DNA of 64,000 nt from JAXDMU01 sp963762435 (lineage in GTDB: Bacteria; Pseudomonadota; Alphaproteobacteria; ATCC43930; CGMCC-115725), in contig CAVXLN010000040.1 in the NCBI GenBank assembly GCA_963762435.1, positions 182,918 through 246,917 of the forward strand, read 5' to 3'. The notes below the pieces were generated by a model. It did not search any database, was not told where the DNA came from, and saw only the letters and a list, made by a program, of their open reading frames with translations. Shown here piece by piece: positions 46,385 to 54,443 of this stretch (position 1 is the stretch's first letter; the number at the start of each line of letters is the position of its first letter). Position numbers and translations under genes: made by a program.

Positions 46385-47683
46385 CTAAGCCTCGCCGAAC
46401 ACCCGCGCGAAGATCGTATCGACATGGCGGATGTGATGGGCGTCGTCGAAGAGGCCGTCTAGCGCGCTCTTGCCGAGATGCGCCGTCACCTCGGCGTCGC
46501 GCTTCAGCAGATCGAGGAAATTGCCCTCGCCGCGCCAGGCCGGCATCGCGTTGCGCTGGACTGCGGCATAGGCGGCCTCCCGGCTCATGCCGGACTGGGT
46601 CAGGGCTAGCAACACGCGCTGGGAATTGACCAGCCCGCCAAGCGAATCCAGATTGGCGCGCATCCGCTCGGGATATACGACCAGCTTGTCGATGACGCCC
46701 GCGAGCCGCGCCAGCGCGAAATCGAGCGCCACGGTCGTGTCGGGCGCCATCAGCCGCTCGACCGAGGAATGCGAGATGTCGCGCTCGTGCCACAGCGCCA
46801 CATTCTCGAGGAACGGCGTCACGGCGGCGCGCACGACCCGGGCAATGCCGCAGAGATTCTCCGTCAGCACCGGATTGCGTTTGTGCGGCATGGCCGAGGA
46901 GCCCTTCTGGCCGGGCGAGAAGAACTCCTCCGCCTCGCGCACTTCGGTGCGCTGCAGATGCCGGATCTCGGTCGCGAGCCGCTCGATCGAGGACGCGATG
47001 ACGCCGAGCGTCGCGAAGAACTGGGCGTGGCGGTCGCGCGGGATGACCTGGGTCGAGATCGGCTCGGGCTTGAGGCCGAGCTTGGCGGCGACATGCGCTT
47101 CGACATAGGGGTCGATCTGGGCGAAGGTGCCGACGGCGCCGGAGATGGCGCAGGTTGCAATCTCCTCGCGGGCGGCGCGGAGCCGCGTCCGGTTGCGGTC
47201 GAATTCCGCATAATATGTCGCGAGCTTGAGGCCGAAGGTGGTGGGCTCGGCATGGATGCCGTGGCTGCGCCCGACCGTCATGGTCAGCTTGTGCTCGAAG
47301 GCGCGGCGCTTGATAACGGCGAGCAGCTGGTCGAGATCGTCCAGAAGGATGTCGGCGGCTTGCTTCAGCTGCACGGCCAAGCAAGTATCGAGCACGTCGG
47401 ACGAGGTCATGCCTTGGTGCACGAAGCGTGCCTCGGGTCCGACATTCTCGGCGAGGTTGGTGGTGAAGGCGATCACGTCATGCTTGGTCTCGCGCTCGAT
47501 CTCGTCGATGCGCGCGATGTCCCATTTGCCCTTGGCCCAGATTGCGGCGGCGGCTTCCTTGGGAATGACGCCCAGCTCGGCCTGCGCGTCGCAGGCATAG
47601 GCCTCGATCTCGAACCAGATGCGGAAACGATTCTCGGGCGCCCAGATGGCGGCCATCTCGGGGCGGCTGTAACGCGGAATCAT
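46385..47683 (-). CDS. purB: Adenylosuccinate lyase
   Basis: A 432-residue fumarase/aspartase superfamily enzyme that acts twice in purine synthesis, splitting SAICAR and adenylosuccinate. It has IPRYSRPEMAAIWAPENRF, HDVIAFTTNLAEN, FVHQGMTSSDVLDT, GRSHGIHAEP and the flexible signature loop GSSAMPHKRNPVLTENL. It is separated from the purine cluster only by the NRDE and EAL genes and lies on the same strand as the cluster, convergent with the EAL gene. Confidence 0.96.
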   Translation of the reverse strand: MIPRYSRPEMAAIWAPENRFRIWFEIEAYACDAQAELGVIPKEAAAAIWAKGKWDIARIDEIERETKHDVIAFTTNLAENVGPEARFVHQGMTSSDVLDTCLAVQLKQAADILLDDLDQLLAVIKRRAFEHKLTMTVGRSHGIHAEPTTFGLKLATYYAEFDRNRTRLRAAREEIATCAISGAVGTFAQIDPYVEAHVAAKLGLKPEPISTQVIPRDRHAQFFATLGVIASSIERLATEIRHLQRTEVREAEEFFSPGQKGSSAMPHKRNPVLTENLCGIARVVRAAVTPFLENVALWHERDISHSSVERLMAPDTTVALDFALARLAGVIDKLVVYPERMRANLDSLGGLVNSQRVLLALTQSGMSREAAYAAVQRNAMPAWRGEGNFLDLLKRDAEVTAHLGKSALDGLFDDAHHIRHVDTIFARVFGEA

Positions 47684-47765
47684 GGATCGGCTTTCGCGGG
47701 TCGTTGAGCGGAATCAATAGCACCGTAACCGGATCGTCACCAACGCCGAGAGCGAATGGCTGGCG

Positions 47766-48242
47766 TCAGTGCTTGACGGCAGCGACCACTGCGCGGTCGA
47801 TCTCGGCCAAGAGGCGCCGGACGCGCCGCGCCTGCTCCGCGCGGTCGGTGAAGGGCGTGTCGGATTGGGCGTAAAGCACGATGGCGCTCACCCCTTCATC
47901 GACATCGACGATCTCCGCCGTCACCGTGTCGGGCGGGGCCGATACGGCGGGCTGATACTGCCGGTAGACGAGGCGCAACCCTTCGTTCGTGGCGCTTAGC
48001 AGCTCGGCGCGCGGCTCGGCATCGAGCACCTTGCGCACGACATCGCGCAGCTTCTCGGCCGGCAGCTTCATCAGCGGCATCAGCTCGTCCGGTGCCGCGA
48101 TGCAGTAATCCTTGGGGCAGGCGAGATAATGAGCATAGTCGGCGGAAGGGGTGAAATCGCCGAAGCTCGCGACCTGCGGCGGCGGATCGACCGCGCAGCC
48201 CGCAAGCAGCAGCAAGGCGGCGATGGCTTTCTTCTTCGACAC
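47766..48242 (-). CDS. DUF1499-family lipoprotein
   Basis: A 158-residue protein. The lipoprotein signal ends LLLLAGCAVD, with the lipobox Cys at about 16. The mature domain follows the DUF1499 pattern: CPKDYCIAAPDELMPLMKLP, LRDVVRKVLDAEPRAELL, LRLVYRQYQPA, VTAEIVDVDEGVSAIVLYAQS and ARRVRRLLAEID. The GTG start is close to the signal peptide and preceded by AAGGGG. Function unknown; it is membrane attached. Confidence 0.72.
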   Translation of the reverse strand: MSKKKAIAALLLLAGCAVDPPPQVASFGDFTPSADYAHYLACPKDYCIAAPDELMPLMKLPAEKLRDVVRKVLDAEPRAELLSATNEGLRLVYRQYQPAVSAPPDTVTAEIVDVDEGVSAIVLYAQSDTPFTDRAEQARRVRRLLAEIDRAVVAAVKH

Positions 48243-48324
48243 CCTCGATACCCCTTGCCTCGCTGAAAAGCCCGGTCTTTTAGACGGGGTCGATGAAGCG
48301 AAGCAAGGGGCTTGGGCAAAGGCC

Positions 48325-48795
48325 TCAAGATTGGGGGGTGATCGCCTTGGCGCTCGTCTGCTCGCGGAGTGCCGCCACGCGCCATCCCTTGGCGGTCTTG
48401 ACCGCGACGGCGGTCGAGATGCCGCATTCGACCGGGCGGACGGCGCCGTCGGCATCATGGCCGCCCGCTATCGACCAGGTGAAGTCGATGAGCGCCGTCT
48501 TGCCGTCGATCACGCGAAGCTGCTGCAGCTCGAAGGACGCCTTGCTGCCGGCGTAGCCCGACTGGAAGACCTGGCGATAGAAGCCCTCGATCGCGCCTCG
48601 GCCATGCACGGCGAGGCCGGTCGGGATGATCAGGTCGCCATCCTCGGTGAAGAAGGCGGCCAACGCGTTGGCGTCGCTTCGTTCCCAGGCCGCGACATAG
48701 GCGGTGCCGAGCTCGCGGAAGGTCGCGTCCTCCTTGGTTCCGGCTGGGATGGCGAGCAGCAGCGACGCGGACAGCAAGGCGAAAACGGGGTTCAT
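48325..48795 (-). CDS. NTF2/SnoaL-like (SgcJ-type) secreted protein
   Basis: A 156-residue protein with a signal peptide (MNPVFALLSASLLLAIPAG). The mature part is a SnoaL-like cone fold: RELGTAYVAAWERSDANALAAFFTEDGDLIIP, GRGAIEGFYRQVF, ALIDFTWSIAGG and STAVAVKTAKGWRVAALREQ. Such proteins bind small molecules or act as isomerases; nothing here identifies a substrate. It overlaps the merR stop (ATGA) and is therefore coupled to the regulator. Confidence 0.82.
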   Translation of the reverse strand: MNPVFALLSASLLLAIPAGTKEDATFRELGTAYVAAWERSDANALAAFFTEDGDLIIPTGLAVHGRGAIEGFYRQVFQSGYAGSKASFELQQLRVIDGKTALIDFTWSIAGGHDADGAVRPVECGISTAVAVKTAKGWRVAALREQTSAKAITPQS

Positions 48796-49217
48796 GGCGT
48801 GCCCTCCAAAGGCTGATGAAGCTCGGTGAGAATGGGGCAGGGCTGGTTGGCCGGTCGGGCGCGGCAGGCAGCCAGGAAGCGCGCGAGATCGGTTCCGAGG
48901 CGCTCGAGATTGGCCAGCTCGCGGCGCACATCCTCGAGCTTGTGCTCGACCGTGCGGCGTACCGCCTCGCAGAAGGAGGCGCTTTCCTCGAGATGGTTCT
49001 TGAGCTGCTCGATATCCTTGAGCGTGAAGCCGAAACGCTGGGCGATGCGGATGTAGCGGATGAGCGTCACCGCTTCCGCGTCATAATGCCGGTAGCCGCC
49101 ATCGATCGGGACTTCGGGCCGCGCGAGGATGCCGCGTCGCTCATAGAAGCGGATGGTCTCGACGCTAACGCCGGCTTCGCGCGCGAGCGTGCCGATAGTT
49201 CGTCGCTTGACTGTCAT
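48792..49217 (-). CDS. MerR-family regulator with mercury-type cysteines
   Basis: A 141-residue regulator: winged helix (TIGTLAREAGVSVETIRFYERRGIL, then GGYRHYD) and a dimerisation helix. Cys83 (SFCEAVRR), Cys118 (LAACRA) and Cys127 (QPCPILT) have the spacing of the Hg(II)-binding cysteines of Tn501-type MerR (82, 117, 126). That makes it a probable Hg(II), or similar thiophilic metal, sensor. No merT, merP or merA is in this window. It is followed by, and overlaps, the SnoaL-like gene. The mer-like dyad lies 38 bases upstream of its ATG. Confidence 0.88.
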   Translation of the reverse strand: MTVKRRTIGTLAREAGVSVETIRFYERRGILARPEVPIDGGYRHYDAEAVTLIRYIRIAQRFGFTLKDIEQLKNHLEESASFCEAVRRTVEHKLEDVRRELANLERLGTDLARFLAACRARPANQPCPILTELHQPLEGTP

Positions 49218-49254
49218 GGTGGCCTCCTCAGGCTGTTCTGGGAGGATCTTGCCG

Positions 49255-49272
49255 TCCGTACCGTGGTACGGA
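49255..49272. promoter_or_regulatory. Mer-operator-like palindrome between divergent genes
   Basis: TCCGTACC-GT-GGTACGGA is a perfect inverted repeat (8-base arms). CCGTAC-N4-GTACGG is the core of the Tn501 mer operator. On the merR strand TTGAAC precedes the dyad, and the region fits a 19-20-base spacer promoter as used by MerR activators. It lies between merR (start 49217) and the DUF2237 gene (start 49317). Confidence 0.75.
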
Positions 49273-49316
49273 GTTCAAGCGGCTTTTGCTATCATCGAAG
49301 CCGGGAGGGAAAAGCG

Positions 49317-49724
49317 ATGCCGCTGGATCAGGGTGGATGGGGTGGCGGCGGCAAGCGGCCGGGCCGCAATGTACTGGGCGGGCCGCTCGATCTCTGCTCG
49401 CTTTCGCCGATGACGGGATTCTTCCGCGACGGCTGCTGCAATACCGCACTCAACGATATCGGCAGCCATACCGTGTGTGCGGTCATGACCGTCGAGTTCC
49501 TGGCCTTCAGCAAGGCACGCGGCAACGATCTCTCGACGCCGGTGCCGGAATATGGCTTTGCCGGGTTGAAGCCGGGCGATCGCTGGTGCCTGTGCGCGCC
49601 GCGCTGGCAGGAGGCGCTGGAGGCGGAGAGCGCGCCGCGCGTGGTGGTGCGGGCGACACATGAGGGGGCGCTCGAATTCTGCGCGCTCGCCGATCTCAAG
49701 GCTTATGCCGTGGATCTCGCCTGA
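49317..49724 (+). CDS. DUF2237-family protein
   Basis: A 135-residue cytosolic protein, strongly conserved in its family: NVLGGPLDLCS, MTGFFRDGCCNTALNDIGSHTVCAVMT, EFLAFSKARGNDLSTPVPEYGFAGLKPGDRWCLCAPRW. It is rich in conserved Cys (CC, CA, CLC). Function unknown. A GGGAGGGA site precedes the ATG. It faces merR across the mer-like palindrome and overlaps the next gene by one base. Confidence 0.9.
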   Translation: MPLDQGGWGGGGKRPGRNVLGGPLDLCSLSPMTGFFRDGCCNTALNDIGSHTVCAVMTVEFLAFSKARGNDLSTPVPEYGFAGLKPGDRWCLCAPRWQEALEAESAPRVVVRATHEGALEFCALADLKAYAVDLA

Positions 49725-50119
49725 TGGGGCGCTCTACGGCCTATGCCCGCTGGCTCTTCGGCACCGCGGCGGCGTTCAACATCGCGATCGGATTCAGCTT
49801 ACTGTTCTTCCGGCCGCTGCTGTCCTCGCTCTTGGGATTGGCGCCGGTCGAGGGGACGAATGTGACGCTCGTCTATCTCCTGGGCGGCTTCATCATCCTG
49901 TTCGGCTACGCCTATTTTCTCATTGCCCTCGATCCGGTGCGGTATCGGCCCTATATCCATCTCTCGGCGATCGGCAAGCTGATGGCGGTGGCGAGTGCTA
50001 CACTCTCCTGGCTTCAGGGCTATGCGCCGCCGGCCGTGCCGGCGCTCACCGGCGCCGACCTGGTCTATGCCGTGCTGTTCCTGCTCTATCTCCGGCAGGT
50101 GCCCGAGCCCGTCAGGTGA
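49724..50119 (+). CDS. Small integral membrane protein, unknown
   Basis: A 131-residue protein with four hydrophobic segments (WLFGTAAAFNIAIGFSLLFF, VYLLGGFIILFGYAYFLIAL, YIHLSAIGKLMAVASATLSW, LVYAVLFLLYL). No family signature is recognised. Its ATG overlaps the DUF2237 stop (TGATG), so the two are a coupled pair that may share metal- or stress-responsive control through the mer-like site. Confidence 0.65.
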   Translation: MGRSTAYARWLFGTAAAFNIAIGFSLLFFRPLLSSLLGLAPVEGTNVTLVYLLGGFIILFGYAYFLIALDPVRYRPYIHLSAIGKLMAVASATLSWLQGYAPPAVPALTGADLVYAVLFLLYLRQVPEPVR

Positions 50120-50438
50120 ATTGCCGCATGCGCTCGGCCGGCGGCACCACGCCGCCCTCGACGAGGACGAGGTCGAAATCGGCGGCGCCGATCCGATGCT
50201 GCATGGCCTCGCGATAGCGATCGCTTTCATACCAGCTGAGTGCGATCTCCGCCGATGGAAACTCAATCATCACAACGCCTTCGACTGGCCCGCTGCCCTC
50301 GAGCCGCTTGAAGGGCATGTAGGCGACGCGGAGCTGGACGTCGAACCCCTCGAACGTCGCCCGCGCTCTCGCCCAATATTCTTCGAGCCCGCGCCGGTCG
50401 GTGACGCCGCGGCATATCGCGATGAGATAGGCTGGCAT
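50112..50438 (-). CDS. DUF1330-family protein
   Basis: A 108-residue protein: PAYLIAICRGVTDRRGLEEYWARA, VAYMPFKRLEGSGPVEGVVMIEFPSAEIALSWYESDRYREAMQHR. This is the DUF1330 dimeric alpha/beta-barrel pattern; function unknown. I start at the ATG 9 bases downstream of GGGAGAG. Its end overlaps the membrane protein gene by 8 bases, converging. Confidence 0.85.
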   Translation of the reverse strand: MPAYLIAICRGVTDRRGLEEYWARARATFEGFDVQLRVAYMPFKRLEGSGPVEGVVMIEFPSAEIALSWYESDRYREAMQHRIGAADFDLVLVEGGVVPPAERMRQFT

Positions 50439-50492
50439 GTCGTCTCTCCCTCGGGAATTGCGCAATTTTAGCCGAACGTTGCCGACGCGGAA

Positions 50493-51719
50493 TCACTCCG
50501 CTCGGGTGGCAGCCCAAGCAATGAAGATCGAGACGAAGACGAGTGCCGCCGCGAGCAGGAAGGGTGCGCCCGGCAGCAAATCGCGGCTGATGAAGAAGGC
50601 GAAGGTGACCGTGAAGAGGCTCGGTCCGATCAGCCCGCCGATGCCGCGGGCGCTCGACAGCGCGCCCTGCAGGCTGCCCTGCTCGTCAGGCTTCACGCGG
50701 CGCGTCATCAGCCCCTGGGATGCCGCCCCCGCGACGCCCCAGAAGGCCAGCACCGGCACGCCCAGCCAGAAGATCGGGCCAGTCGGCGCCAGCCCATAGA
50801 TCGCGAAGCCTCCAGAGCCGGCGACGAGGCCGAAGATGAGCGCGCGGCGGTCGCCGAGCGCCGAAACGATCGGCTGGATCAGCGTCGCCTGGACGATGAC
50901 GGAGCTGACGCCGACGGCGGCGAGCGTCAGCCCGAGCGTCGCCTCGTCCCATTGATAGCGGTAGCTCGCATAGAGCACGAAGACGTTGGGCAGCACGTCA
51001 TGGGCGACATACCCCAGGAAGCTCGCCGCGGCCAGGCCCAGGAGCTCGCGATGACTTGCCAGCAGCGAGAGCGCGCCGACCGGATTGGCGCGTGCCCAAT
51101 CGAACCTGCTGCGCCGTTCGGGCGGCAGCGATTCGGGCAGGACGAGAAAGCCATAGGCGGCGTTCAAGAGGCTCAAGCCGCCGGCGACCCAGAAGGGCAG
51201 GCGCGGATCGAGCTCGCCGAGCAGCCCGCCGGCGGCGGGGCCGAGGATGAAGCCGATGCCGAAGGCGGTGCCGATAAGGCCGAAGGCGGCGGCGCGCTTC
51301 TCGGGCGGCGTCACATCGGCGATATAGGCGCTGGCCGTGCTGATGCTGGCAGACGTGATGCCGGAGACGATTCGGCCGACGAAGAGCCACCAGAGCGTCG
51401 GGGCGGCGGCCATCACCATGTAATCGAGCCCGAGGCCGAGATTGGACAGCAGGATGACCGGCCGTCGTCCGAACCGGTCCGACAGCACGCCCATGGCCGG
51501 CGAGGCCAGGAACTGCATCAGCGCCCAGACCGTGCCGAACCAGCCGACCATGTGGGCGGCCGCGGCCGTGTCATTGTCGAGAAAGCCGAGGATCAGCTTC
51601 GGCAGCACCGGCACGATCACGCCGAGCGCCAGCATGTCGAGCACGACCGTGACGAAGATAAAGGCGACCGCCGCTTTGCGGGCCGGTTTCGCGGGGTCGG
51701 CGGGTTCGGAGATCGTCAT
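50493..51719 (-). CDS. MFS transporter, TCR/Tet family
   Basis: A 408-residue protein with twelve predicted membrane helices. Motif A after helix 2 is GVLSDRFGRRPVILLSN, and motif C-like GFGLGPAAGGLLGEL (here GIGFILGPAAGGLLG) follows helix 5. The start region IFVTVVLDMLALGVIVPVLPKLI matches the tetracycline-type efflux group. Substrate unknown; naming it a tetracycline resistance gene would be unsafe. It precedes a secreted protein on the same strand by 18 bases. Confidence 0.87.
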   Translation of the reverse strand: MTISEPADPAKPARKAAVAFIFVTVVLDMLALGVIVPVLPKLILGFLDNDTAAAAHMVGWFGTVWALMQFLASPAMGVLSDRFGRRPVILLSNLGLGLDYMVMAAAPTLWWLFVGRIVSGITSASISTASAYIADVTPPEKRAAAFGLIGTAFGIGFILGPAAGGLLGELDPRLPFWVAGGLSLLNAAYGFLVLPESLPPERRSRFDWARANPVGALSLLASHRELLGLAAASFLGYVAHDVLPNVFVLYASYRYQWDEATLGLTLAAVGVSSVIVQATLIQPIVSALGDRRALIFGLVAGSGGFAIYGLAPTGPIFWLGVPVLAFWGVAGAASQGLMTRRVKPDEQGSLQGALSSARGIGGLIGPSLFTVTFAFFISRDLLPGAPFLLAAALVFVSIFIAWAATRAE

Positions 51720-51737
51720 CGCACCCGCCTTGTTCGT

Positions 51738-52223
51738 TCAGCCCTTGGCGACGTCCAGAAGATGCGGCAGCGCTGCATGCCCGGCCTTGATCATGGCTGC
51801 CTTGGGATCGTCCTGATGGATGCCCGAGGTCGTGATCTGCAGCATCACCTCGCCTTGCAGCACGGTGAAATAATATTCCTTGGGGTCGGCCCGCTCCTCC
51901 GACGAGACGAAGGCGGCGTCGCCGATGCCGGCGACAGTGGTGGTGCCCGGCTCGTCGGCCTTCGATTGATAGATCATCTTGGTCGGCGGTCCGAGACTGA
52001 GAACCGAGACGAAGAGGCGGAGCTTCGGGTCCGTCGCCGACGAATATTGGCAGATGGCATTGGCTCGCACCGGATCGCCGCCGAGCGGCGTGCCAATCAG
52101 CGCCGCTGCGTCATCCTTGCTCAGGAACGCGCACGGGTCGATATCGTCGGGCGCCGCGGCGGCGAAGCTTGGTGGGACCAGCGCGAGTGCCGCGCCAAGA
52201 AGAATGCGCTGGAGGCGATGCAT
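51738..52223 (-). CDS. Secreted protein with conserved Cys pair, unknown
   Basis: A 161-residue protein with a signal peptide (MHRLQRILLGAALALVPPSFAAAA). The mature part has DPCAFLSKDDAAALIGTPLGG, ANAICQYSS (a Cys pair, probably a disulfide), and IGDAAFVSSEER. The layout resembles the DUF3558-like secreted proteins, but I am not sure. No role can be given. Confidence 0.6.
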   Translation of the reverse strand: MHRLQRILLGAALALVPPSFAAAAPDDIDPCAFLSKDDAAALIGTPLGGDPVRANAICQYSSATDPKLRLFVSVLSLGPPTKMIYQSKADEPGTTTVAGIGDAAFVSSEERADPKEYYFTVLQGEVMLQITTSGIHQDDPKAAMIKAGHAALPHLLDVAKG

Positions 52224-52323
52224 GAAGGTGCTCCCTATCGATCGCGGCCTCTCCGGGGCCGATTGGGCCGGAGTCTGGCAAAGCCGGATAGGGATTTCCA
52301 GACCGGATCATCATGGTCGAAGC

Positions 52324-52637
52324 TGGTGCGGACGGGGGGACTCGAACCCCCACCTCCTTACGGAGTGCAGATTTTCATACCACTTCGGCTTTCGCCGCCG
52401 GCGCTTTTCAGCCGTTCGTGGTCTGGACTATCCCTTCGCCATAGCCGCTTCCGGCCTTAGGCGCCGCCCGTCTAGTCTCTACACCTTCCCCGTCTTGCTT
52501 CACTCGGCGGGGCTTGGCTCGGGATTGGCCTGGGATCACCCGTTAGCGTTCCCCGAATTTGAGCGGTTCTGCATCGCGGGTTTCCCCGCGGGCACTCATG
52601 CTTAAGTCTGCTGCGTCTACCGTTTCGCCACGTCCGC
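52324..52637 (-). tRNA. trnL-UAA: tRNA-Leu(UAA) split by a group I intron
   Basis: Exon 1 is 52637-52604 (34 nt): acceptor GCGGACG, D-arm GCG...CGC, anticodon stem GCAGA, then CTT. Exon 2 is 52375-52324: AAAA, stem TCTGC, long class II variable arm (CTCC-GTAA-GGAG), T-arm GGGGG-TTCGAGT-CCCCC, acceptor CGTCCGC, discriminator A and encoded CCA. The spliced anticodon loop is CUUAAAA with anticodon UAA, i.e. leucine, which matches the long variable arm. All stems pair perfectly. The mature tRNA is 86 nt with CCA. The tRNA lies 60 bases downstream of the cinA-like gene on the same strand. Confidence 0.95.
52376..52603 (-). ncRNA. Group I intron (self-splicing type) in tRNA-Leu(UAA)
   Basis: A 228-nt intron placed after U34 of the anticodon. 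P1 is exon ACUU (52607-52604) with guide GAGU (52597-52594), with the U-G wobble at the splice site. P2 is CGCGGG-GAAA-CCCGCG (52590-52575). Element P is AAATTCGGGGAACGC (52560-52546); Q is CCAATCCCGAGCCAAG; TCGGG and CCCGA form P4. Element R is GTGTAGAGACTAGACGGG (52484-52467) and S is AAGGGATAGTCC (52436-52425); GACTA and TAGTC form P7. The last base is G. No endonuclease gene is inside. The core and insertion site match the trnL intron of cyanobacteria and plastids. Confidence 0.93.
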
Positions 52638-52696
52638 GCTGCTTCAACCTCCAATTTGGTGCCACAGCGCGCGGGTTGGCGCGAGCGGGAAATGGA

Positions 52697-53479
52697 TCAG
52701 GCCTGATCGGTCTCGACCGGCTCGCCGCCCAGCGCCTTGATCATGGCGATGACCGCGTCGGCCGCGCGCTCGAGCTCGGCCGGGTCGGGACTCCGCAGTA
52801 CCAGGCTCACCCCGAAGCCGCCGCCGCGGCTCCAGAACGGGTAGGAGCCGATATCGACTGTCGGGTGAGCGGCCTGGATGTCGCTCAGATCCTTGGCGAT
52901 GCCGCCTTCCGACAGCTTGCAGGTGATGCTGCGCGACAACACCTTGGCGCCGCCGACGAGCGTCAGCTTGATCGAATCGAACATGGATTGCGCGATCACC
53001 GGCACGCCGGCCATGACGAAGACATTGCCGATGCGGAATCCCGGTGCGGCCGAGACGGCATTGTCGATGAGGATCGCACCTTCGGGCACGTGCGCCATGC
53101 GCAGCCGCGCCTCGTTCAGCTCCATCCCGCCCATGCTGCGATAGCGCACCTCGAGCCGGCGCTTCGCCTCGGGATCCAGCACCAGCTTGACGCCGAATGC
53201 CTGCGCCACGCATTCGGCCGTGATGTCATCGTGAGTCGGGCCGATGCCGCCGGTAGTGAAGACGTAATCGTACTGCGCGCGGACCTCGTTGACTGTACCG
53301 ATGATGGTCTCGGGCACGTCGGGAATGACGCGCGCCTCTCTCAAGCGCACGCCGACATCGTTCAGCCCCTTCGCGATATAGGCGAGGTTGGCATCCTGGG
53401 TCCGGCCGGACAGGATCTCGTTGCCGATGATAAGCAGGCAGGCCGTGACGATTTTGGTCGGGGCGGGGGAGTCGGACAT
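52697..53479 (-). CDS. CinA-type molybdopterin-binding domain protein
   Basis: A 260-residue protein of the MoCF_biosynth/CinA N-terminal family: LLIIGNEILSGRTQDANLAYIAKGL, VFTTGGIGPTHDDITAECVAQAFG (TTGGxGPTxDD signature) and MAHVPEGAILIDNAVSAAPGFRIGNVFVMAGVP. The C-terminal amidohydrolase part of full CinA is missing, as in the common short form. It may be a nucleotide or FAD pyrophosphatase as proposed for relatives, but this is not established here. The start ATG is followed by SDSPAPTKIV. Confidence 0.88.
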   Translation of the reverse strand: MSDSPAPTKIVTACLLIIGNEILSGRTQDANLAYIAKGLNDVGVRLREARVIPDVPETIIGTVNEVRAQYDYVFTTGGIGPTHDDITAECVAQAFGVKLVLDPEAKRRLEVRYRSMGGMELNEARLRMAHVPEGAILIDNAVSAAPGFRIGNVFVMAGVPVIAQSMFDSIKLTLVGGAKVLSRSITCKLSEGGIAKDLSDIQAAHPTVDIGSYPFWSRGGGFGVSLVLRSPDPAELERAADAVIAMIKALGGEPVETDQA

Positions 53480-53611
53480 GATGTCCGCGAGGTTAGGACG
53501 CCCGGCGCGCGGCTGCAAGGCATCGGCGGGATGGTTGCCGCGCCAGAAATGATTATATTGGGGCGTGCGTTCGCAGATCGCGCGTGAGGCAGGCTTAGGC
53601 AAAGGATGATG

Positions 53612-54439
53612 ATGACCGATTTGGCCCGGCTCGATCCCGACATTTCCGAGGAAGCGCGGATCAAGCTTCATGGCGTCCAGGATTTCGAGCCGATGCGCAA
53701 GGCCGGCCGGCTCGCGGCCGAGGTGCTCGATTTCATCACGCCCTCGGTGAAACCCAGTGTCACGACCGAGGCGCTCGATCAACTCTGCCACGATTTCATT
53801 CTCGATCATGGTGCCGTGCCGGCGCCGCTCAATTACCGCGGCTTCCCGAAATCGATCTGCACCTCCATCAACCATGTCGTCTGCCACGGTATTCCGGGCG
53901 ACCGGAAGCTGATGGATGGCGACATCATCAATATCGACATCACGGTCATCCTCGACGGCTGGTTCGGCGATACGAGCCGGACTTTCCTGGTCGGCGACAA
54001 GGTGCCGCTCAAGGCGCGCCGGCTGGTCGATGTGACTTATGAGGCGATGATGCGCGGCATCGCGGTGGTGAAGCCGGGCATCCGCCTCGGCGCCATCGGC
54101 CACGCCATCCAGACTTTCGCCGAAAGCCAGCGCTATTCGGTCGTGCGCGATTTCTGCGGCCATGGGTTGGGCCGGGTGTTCCATTCGGCCCCGAGCGTGC
54201 TCCATTACGGCACGCCGAGCGACGGGCCGGTGCTGCGGCCGGGCATGTTCTTTACGATCGAGCCGATGATCAATGCCGGGCGTTACGAGGTGAAGATCCT
54301 GGCTGATGGCTGGACGGCAGTGACCAAGGACAAGTCGCTCTCGGCCCAGTTCGAGCACACGATCGCGGTGACCGAAACGGGCCACGAGATCTTCACGCTC
54401 TCGCCCGCCGGCTATACGAAGCCGCCCTACCAGATCTGA
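53612..54439 (+). CDS. map: Methionine aminopeptidase, type I
   Basis: About 275 residues. It removes the initiator Met from new proteins. The five metal ligands are seen in ITVILDGWFGDTSRTF (two Asp), FCGHGLGRVFH (His), FTIEPMINAG (Glu) and SAQFEHTIAV (Glu), with the HGIPGD substrate-pocket His. Three in-frame ATGs occur at 53606, 53609 and 53612; the last has AAAGG at the best distance (6 bases), so I use it. radC follows after 4 bases. Confidence 0.94.
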   Translation: MTDLARLDPDISEEARIKLHGVQDFEPMRKAGRLAAEVLDFITPSVKPSVTTEALDQLCHDFILDHGAVPAPLNYRGFPKSICTSINHVVCHGIPGDRKLMDGDIINIDITVILDGWFGDTSRTFLVGDKVPLKARRLVDVTYEAMMRGIAVVKPGIRLGAIGHAIQTFAESQRYSVVRDFCGHGLGRVFHSAPSVLHYGTPSDGPVLRPGMFFTIEPMINAGRYEVKILADGWTAVTKDKSLSAQFEHTIAVTETGHEIFTLSPAGYTKPPYQI

Positions 54440-54443
54440 CCCG

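Noticed and set aside
50493..51719. Tetracycline resistance gene
   Set aside because: The sequence fits the wider TCR/Tet MFS group, but nothing shows tetracycline as substrate and there is no adjacent tetR.
52324..52375. Truncated tRNA or tRNA fragment
   Set aside because: The missing half was found 228 bases upstream on the same strand, with perfect acceptor and anticodon stems, so it is a split but complete gene.
52376..52603. Riboswitch or other structured RNA, or an integrated element with tRNA att site
   Set aside because: The P/Q/R/S elements, P1 guide and terminal G identify a group I intron; there is no integrase gene or direct repeat of the tRNA end nearby.
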